A stretch of 64,000 bases of DNA from Lingula anatina (Eukaryota > Brachiopoda > Lingulata > Lingulida > Lingulidae). The stretch is from NCBI RefSeq assembly GCF_001039355.2, contig NW_019774947.1, forward strand, positions 124,001 to 188,000, read 5' to 3'. The notes beneath the pieces are model-generated. The model was not told where the DNA came from and did not search any database. It was given only the letters and a program-made list of their open reading frames with translations. This document shows positions 57,043 to 64,000 of this stretch, piece after piece. Every line of letters begins with the position of its first letter. The first letter of the stretch is position 1. Made by a program: the position numbers and the translations under genes.

Positions 57043-57523
57043 GTTGGGGGTGTAAAGTGCAAATCCCCAGGGATGCGTCTTTAAGGCAGTGAGCAACAGG
57101 GAGGTGAAAACGCAATATGAGGTGGTTAAAAGCGGTTCTCCACTTTTTTATAACCTTGGATCATGCCTGCTCGGGTTACGCTATCATATGTGATTATCCG
57201 ATCACAGCTAACAAAGCGGGGTAGTGTCCCGTATGGGTAAAAAGTATAATGTTGCAAAATTGAAGTTATCAAGTAGTGTTATATTTATAACTGAATTAAT
57301 GACCCACGAAAAAAATACTTTTGTTGTCGTTCTGGAATCAACATGCATACCTTATCCGTGGCTTTGGTGCTGTTGCTTGAATACTGTCTGGAAGCCTATA
57401 TGTCAAGTCTAATAGCGAAATGTTTTGAGCAGGTAAATACTCTTGTTTGCTGACATGCGTGTACAGAATTTACCTGGTGCGTGTATGTCTGTACGTACTA
57501 TATGCAAGCTTGTTGGTAAGAGG

Positions 57524-57552
57524 GTGGGGTTAGGGTGGGGTGGGGTGGGGTG

Positions 57553-57581
<29 letters not shown>
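57524..57581. repeat. Simple repeats (GGGTG)n and (GA)n
   Basis: A GGGTG-type run passes into an uninterrupted GA dinucleotide run of about 28 bases. Confidence 0.9.
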
Positions 57582-57583
<2 letters not shown>

Positions 57584-58209
57584 CTGCTTTTTTCAGATCT
57601 GACTTAAACCGTTATACAACTGTACCAATTCTTTTTTGTAAGAGGTAATCAACTTTGTCTGGGACTTGATTTCATTGCTTCAAAGCGATCTAAATGGCAC
57701 CCTCCCTCTCACCCTGTCTGCAAGCTTAGGTCTCACTGTGCTGCCATAAATTCTCCTAAAAGTAAACTATGTTCTAAATATCTAAAGGTCAAATAAATGT
57801 TTTTTTTTTTGCTAAGAACTCTAGATAATAGGTAAAGTCCGCGGGGCTTTATTGGACATGGTTTTAACACATTACTAAGACGACTCATCTGTCTTTTCTT
57901 TTAACATTATTCCACTGAACTTTAAACCCCGTAACTTCGTCTATAAGTCACAAAGCACTGTTATACTACACTGTCGCCTCCATCGACCAATGTCCTTGAA
58001 TGTCCACTACATTAAAGATATATCAAGTTTTTAAAAAGAAACCTGTTGTCAGTTTAAATAATTACTGGCCGGTGTCCGATGTCCGCGGGGGGCAGTAGGG
58101 CGGTCAGGTGAGGAAATGGGTCACTTTGGTTTTTGACGAGGATGAGGAAGGATCTTTTTCTCTCTTTAATTAAATTAATTTTTTTTATTTAATCATTGTT
58201 TGTTGTTTG

Positions 58210-58244
<35 letters not shown>

Positions 58245-61200
58245 AAATAAGGCAATGATATGCTGTGGGGTTCTATACGCCATACCAAATGATCGTTAAA
58301 TTAAAAACTGTTTTGACTGACCAGTGTGTAGAAAAAATAAAAACTGATATGGTTCAAAGTGGCGATGACATTCTACACTTGTCCGGGGCGTGCTCTCTGA
58401 GTTGTTTTCCTAGTTTATATATAAATCTAGTTCAAATGATTCAAGTAAGCAAACACATGCATTTACAATGAGACACAAACTTATATGACGTTCATAAAGC
58501 AAAGCTTAGTAAGCCAAACTCTATGGAGTAAACTAAAACTTAAAACCGGTCTTAATGCACACTAGTTTTAACTTAATGTGGTAATAGAGGTTGTCCGGGT
58601 TCTCAACGAGAAGACCACATTTCCCCGTGATTTTACGAGATCTGCCTTGAGGTGGGGTTAAAATATGGAGACCACAAGGAAGTAGAGCAGCTATTTCTTT
58701 ACTTGAAAAATAGCTGAACTTCCAAAATTTTTGAGCTACAGGCTTGTTCTTTTTTCACTTTATAAAGAAAAAGTATTGATATAATATGTACGTACAACTG
58801 ACGTGAGATTCATTTGCAACCTTTTTGTCACTTTATGGGAGTGGCATGACTGTTTTGCTTTCAATGAGATCAATGTTGAAAGTAGGTCCATGTACATTCT
58901 ACAAGCATTGGACATTTGTAAATAAAATAATCCAGTGCTGTCAAGGGCTTAATTGCTTCATTTTTAGGTTATCATAATAACTAAATTTAAATTGTTAACT
59001 CCAGCTTATTGCAATATGAAATTTCCTACTTCTGTTTTTTGGCAAATATTCTTCAATCTTCCTTTTTCACTATTTCCCTGATGTAGATGTCAAGAACTTT
59101 ATATAGTTATCCACTCTTTCATTTTTAAATTGTCACTGTATATTACTGTCTTTGGGATTTTAAAGAGATGCTTGTCTAAACGTGCCAGTGGATGCAAAAT
59201 AGACATATTAAAGATATTGTTCATTTTTTATTGTTCTTCATTGACTGGTCAATTCATGAGATCCATTTGAACAACAAAAGCTTTATAACTGCAACTTATT
59301 TTTCTTTATAAATGTTTTACTATTAAACTTTATTTTTAGAAGTAAGAAGTAAAATAAAATCATTTGACATTTCATTTACTGATGGATTGCATATCAGAAC
59401 AATATGACTTGCCTGCATCTTTGCTTTAATTTCACTAAATTTATAGTAACTAGTTCAAAAAGCTCAAACTTGATCATAAAGTTAATTTTCTTCATTTATT
59501 TACTTATGAAAATGATGCTATAGAAACTAGTGGATAGCATTCACAAAATGTAAGTTTCATTGTGATCAGATCTGACTTAAATGACAGGAAAGATGACAAA
59601 AGAAAGTATTAAAATGGACAACATATAAGTTGAAATGTTCACAGAATCATTGCATTTAATTGACAGTTATACACAAATTCAACAAATAAACACAACATCA
59701 AAGGCGAACTTGTATTTGTGATCCGAGTAAATGATATGAAAAACAGGTGTCATATAGTTATTAAAAAAGTCACTAGAGTAACATAAAAATGATACTAGCA
59801 AGAAAAATTATTTTCTTCATTAAATTACTAGTGCAGTACAATACATAGGCATATATATATATATAAATATATTCATAAAACCAAATATTTCATTTTAAAG
59901 TAATAAAGAAAATGCCTGATAAGTGACACCCAGGCAAAAATGCCATCTGTTGATTCCTGATATAATTTTAGTCAACAACATAATAATTAAGGACATAAGA
60001 GATTAATATACACTGAGCAATCTTCAACATCTGATTATCCTGACCACATGATTCTCACAGTTCTTGCCTGGTTCAATAACATGTGCTGTGTCTGTCATGC
60101 TCTAAAATAAAAAAAATAATTAACTCACTTAGTTTTCTGAAATATATATCATTATGTGATAAACGTTGTTGTAAAATACCAACTTTAATTTCTATCTTAC
60201 TTGCAATTATCATAACTGACCACCCGGCATGGAATGTTACAAACGCAACTGAACATTGTGTATGCTTACTTATTAATATGTCCCTCGACCGTTGATGATA
60301 CGGTCTATACGTTGATGCCATGAAGCCAGTGACGTGTCGGGTGCTGGTTGTCTGCAGTTGGTCCCTTTCTTCCTACAAAATACTGCGACCTGATCTGTAC
60401 TTTAAATATGTCGGCACTTAGTCCTTTTAATCTGTTCAAGCCCAACTACTTCTCTTTCTTTACTTTACTTCTCTCGCCAGTCGTGTCTGTCATCCATGGT
60501 CATTTTCCTGGTTTTCTCGGTTAGGTTTTTTCGTGCAATGCACCCTACGACACAACATTAGCAATTCGCCACTGCGTTGCTCTATCTCAAATTACATGAC
60601 AACGCCAAATTTTACTCAATGCAATCCTATAACATAGACTTGTGCACAACCGCGAGAGAAGTTTCAATGTCAGATTTTAACCCCACCTCTCGTGAAATCT
60701 CGCTCCTATCCAGGTCTCGTTTGACGTCATCTGCTGCGCAGATGTTCAAAAAAGGCTATCTCGGATGTTCCCTATTCACTAGAAATGCTCGTTTCGTGTC
60801 TGTTCGTGAAAAGACCCCCCCCCCCAACACGTGCTTTTATGCAAGAAGCCAAAGCGTCATCCCCAGCATTCTCAAATCGGAAACAAAACTCTCCATACAG
60901 TAGGATTCTCACAAAGTCTACTGCACAAAGGTTTTAACAGAGTCCATGTAGTTCTTTGATTTCACAAACCACTTAAAAAGGGCCACTTTTTGACTGATTA
61001 AAATTCAGATAACTGTTGCGTCTGGCAGCTCAACCACATAATAAAAGCGTCTGATTTCATGTATCATTGATATCGCCATGACATGGGCGCCATGACAATG
61101 ATGAATTGGCAACTCCATAGCTCACACGTTTGATAATAACTAAAGACTTTTGTTCTTTTAGTTCACCTAAAGCAACAGACTGAGAGGCGGGGCAGTGAAC
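57582..61200. other. Intronic/intergenic region, no gene seen
   Basis: Contains a (TTA)n microsatellite at 58209-58243 and otherwise AT-rich sequence. From about 60300 it becomes richer in CG and leads to the candidate first exon at 61201, consistent with a promoter region. No coding exon was supported. Confidence 0.55.
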
Positions 61201-61288
61201 ATGGCGTTACTGACAATACCAGTGCGTCGTCACCGCCACATGTCAGCTTCTCTAAAGCAATGCAGTGCAGTACAGGAGGGTTCTTTTG
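61201..61288 (+). CDS. Candidate first exon with mitochondrial-type presequence
   Basis: An ATG at 61201 opens a frame of 29 codons (MALLTIPVRRHRHMSASLKQ and onward) that ends at a strong donor (TTTTG/GTGAGT). The N-terminus lacks acidic residues, is rich in Arg/His/Ser and is amphipathic, as in mitochondrial targeting sequences. It follows a CG-richer stretch. No downstream exon was recognised before the window end, so the product is unknown and the exon is unconfirmed. Confidence 0.4.
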
Positions 61289-64000
61289 GTGAGTCCGTTG
61301 ATCTGAAAAATCTTGTTCTGGTCGCACCAATTTGACAAAAAATTATTCTAAGAACACGAAGGCTCTTTTTTAAGATTATAAATCGTTGCGCAAGATAATA
61401 TGTTGAACTGGTTTTGATTGAGTTTATGATGTGCCCCACCCCTTTCATATCATTTGTATTTTAGATCATTTTTTTCATAATTATATCTATCGTCTGAAAC
61501 GATTTTCATGAACATCCTTTATAATATTCGTAAGCGATCTTTAATTTGGATGCTTTCTTAGGTTAAAATGTTTTAAATAAAGAATACCATTGGATAGTTA
61601 GCAACTGTAAAACTACATGTGTCAATCTCGACATCTACCTCAAATATTATATATCCCCCGAACATTTCTAACGCAGCCTTCATAACAAAAACCGTTAAAA
61701 TCTAGGTTTACTTTACATTAAATGCAAGGCATCCTTTGTCCTCTATCTTACCAGCCTAACCCGCACGATGTAGCGCCTGGCACGAGCTGTACACGAGACC
61801 CTGTATAAAACCGCACACATCTTTTAACTAATAAATTGGGAACAAGAACAATCAAGCAGATATCATTTTCGATGGCACCTTACTTCCACCAGTTGCTGAT
61901 ATATGAGGATATTTGAGGCTACACTTCTCTTCTCCGTGTGCATTTGGATATTGTGCTACAAGAGGATTGGTACCACATACAAGCTCTTACCATCCCCAGT
62001 CCCATTCTAATTTCTTAAGAGAGAGAAAATGAGAGAGATACAAATCATTTTATCCCCCATCCAGAATTTTTCCACGAGAGAGAGAGTATTATTGGTGGTC
62101 CCATGCCTAGGTGATGTTATCAAACAACCAAGCTCATGTTTTTAGTTATATTTTAGTCCGAACCATACCCCAAGAATCATAACCAGAGCTGGCAGCAAGC
62201 CGGCCATTGTATCAAACTTCCGAAAACGGTGAAAAAAAAGGCATGGGATGCAACTGTAGAAACGGAGACTTTAGAAAGACACTACTGGGATTCAAATTTC
62301 AAACTTCTGGCAAATTTCTTTGAAAAGTTCCAAGGTTCATTTATCAAATGCAAACACGTACCAATTAATCTCTTTCTTTGAAATGTTCCTTTACGTGATG
62401 TTGTATATATATAGGTGACAACAAACTTGATTATGGCGTGACGCATGCAATAATAACCCTTCTCTTTCTTTGCCTGCTTAATCTATTAGATCAGGGTAAA
62501 TAATTGCAGACCCGTCCCTGAACAGGAAACGGAATTCTCACTGCTAAAATGCAGCCTCCACAGTTAAAGTCCTCTCAGAATTACAACTCTAATATTAAAA
62601 CTTTTTTATCTTTGATTTCAAAGAAAATAACCCAACTGAAAGTTTATTGACTTTTATGGAGCACAAAATATAACAATTTTACGTGCCGTTTACGTTATCA
62701 AAAACTTTTCTTTTGAATTGAATAACATTGGTTTACAGCTGATAGTGACAAAATTTTGCATCAGCGTTCCTATCATTGTAGCACCGATTAAAGGAATCTA
62801 GTAATCATTGTACTTTTTCCAAAGCAGAATGAAAAACTTTGTACATAGCTGCGCTACATGCCCATTTATTATCTAAAAAAAAAAAAACAAATAACGAAAA
62901 GTTGAAAAAAAGTGCCCAAAGAAATAAAGACTTACCGTCTTCGTCATGTTCTGTTTCTCTGCTCTCCACCGAGACGCTGGGGACGCTCCTGTAGGCCGCG
63001 CGCTCTGCTTTGGAAACCATGATTCGGTGGGTTCTTGCCTTCACTGCGCGTCCGTGTAACTAGAAGAACGCCACCCACTGGCAAATCACGGCCTGAGAGT
63101 CCCTCGCGTGTGGCGCAGTATTGGCTTGGGTGACACAACAGTTCTTGGTGACATATGACAAAGCAAGTCACGCGCGAGATTAACTGCGTTTTTTCTCAAG
63201 GTTATGTTTTTGTTGAATGGGCACCTCATTGGAAGTATTGTGATCTAACAAATGGCGGTCTTCAGCAATGGATGTATTATGACTGATACAAACGCCCCCG
63301 TACCCTTTGTTTTTCTGCACTTTAACCCTAGGTATAGTGTGTGTGCGCATGTATGTGTGTGTATGTGTGTGTGTCAGTGTGCATGCGTGTACGTGTTTGG
63401 GGGGATGGATGTTGAGCCTGGCCTATGCCCCAGACACAAGTCATCTTGCTGCCCCTAGGAATATTCCATTGCAAGATTATCAGGATGCATAACTTGTTTT
63501 AAACCAAATTCAGTCCATTTTAACTACTATTTTAGAATCAAAACTACAAAACAACAGCAAATATTTTGCTACAAAATCAAGGATTTTTTTTATTAGCACT
63601 TCAATTATTTCATAGAGAGCCATAATATAGAAAATATAATTTACATAAAATTACATACATAATTGTTGCATACTGGGTAAGTTTTGAAAGCAGCCAAATC
63701 ATGATTTTTAGGTTGGTCACGTATGGAAATGTAATGTAAGCAGCAACAAAGTGGTACTCAAATAAGAGCCAACTTAGGTAGCTTTAATGCTACTGTAAGA
63801 AAGCTGACACTAATGGTGAAAAAAATTAATTACATGGCATTCATCATGATTACAGACCATGATGAGCTTAAACATAGCTAGTTTTGATCCATTTTCAATT
63901 TACACTAAAGAGTAAGTAATGACATAAAAAAGTTCAAGTCCCAATAACTTTTCACAATTTCAATTTGGGACTACATAATTCACCGGCAATCCACTTTCAG
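61289..64000. other. Mostly non-coding; SLC9B first exon at 62936-63020
   Basis: Apart from the exon described separately and its CG-richer upstream sequence (about 63020-63150), no coding exon is supported. A TG-rich microsatellite lies at 63335-63390. The last 500 bases are AT-rich with nothing recognised. Confidence 0.6.
62936..63020 (-). CDS. Probable first coding exon of the SLC9B-type gene
   Basis: ATG at 63020-63018, 28 codons (MVSKAERAAYRSVPSVSVES) ending in ETEHDED plus one base at a strong donor (GACG/GTAAGT). Phase 1 matches the acceptor of the 49197 exon, and the joint reads as a continuous acidic cytosolic N-terminus before the first membrane segment. The 13.7-kb intron holds other candidate genes. 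The exon could instead belong to the nested minus-strand gene, whose internal acceptor has the same phase. The surrounding sequence is CG-richer, as expected near a promoter. Confidence 0.55.

Noticed and set aside
60577-60903. 108-codon plus-strand frame upstream of the 61201 exon
   Set aside because: No domain, no splice context and irregular composition; more likely promoter/5' flanking sequence.
62805-63171. Longer start for the 63-kb exon and the overlapping frame above it
   Set aside because: The upstream in-frame start would be GTG; the ATG at 63020 followed by a strong donor gives a better exon.
1-64000. CRISPR array, operon or bacterial gene cluster
   Set aside because: The tandem repeats here are minisatellites without unique spacers, and the genes are spliced; nothing prokaryotic was seen.

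Overview
The window is eukaryotic nuclear DNA. It is AT-rich, with many short exons bounded by GT/AG introns, AATAAA polyadenylation signals, dense interspersed repeats, one long N gap and several single-N joins. Gene content (TRIM-type RING/B-box gene, listerin, DERA, ORC3, an SLC9B-type NHA transporter) and repeat content (DIRS-like, piggyBac, Harbinger, LINE and many small TIR elements) point to a draft assembly of a bilaterian animal, most likely a marine invertebrate. The sequence alone does not fix the phylum.

Layout. 1-800, minus strand: first coding exon of a TRIM-like gene and its 5' UTR exon. 3411-13134, plus: 23 exons of LTN1 (listerin) covering the C-terminal ~1,330 residues; the N-terminal third is not seen. 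13971-17377, plus: DERA, with its second part hidden by the 487-base N gap. 19059-29553, plus: 18 exons of ORC3 with a promoter-like region; the last ~60 residues were not found. 30.0-39.9 kb: a mobile-element accumulation zone with a DIRS-like fragment, a Ty3-like gag remnant, and a TIR element with 8-bp target duplication inside that gag. The TIR element carries a helicase exon, which is split by a piggyBac element with an intact transposase. 41.1-42.1 kb: a composite TIR repeat. 43034-49197, minus (probable first exon at 63 kb): an SLC9B/NHA-type antiporter. Inside its ~14-kb first intron lie a possible EGF/NPxY-tail gene (52.0-57.0 kb, minus), a Harbinger fragment, a 1.8-kb long-TIR element and a candidate mitochondrial-protein first exon on the plus strand (61201).

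How the genes relate. These are unrelated housekeeping functions, not an operon: ubiquitin ligation in ribosome quality control (LTN1), deoxyribose-5-phosphate catabolism (DERA), replication origin licensing (ORC3) and cation/proton exchange (SLC9B). The most interesting observations are: (i) the SLC9B protein lacks the paired aspartates that define ion binding in this family (Asn-Ala instead); (ii) three different exon-intron boundaries of the same gene have each been expanded into tandem repeats that copy the splice site; and (iii) a three-level nested transposon whose two outer insertion junctions can be read exactly from target-site duplications and restored reading frames.
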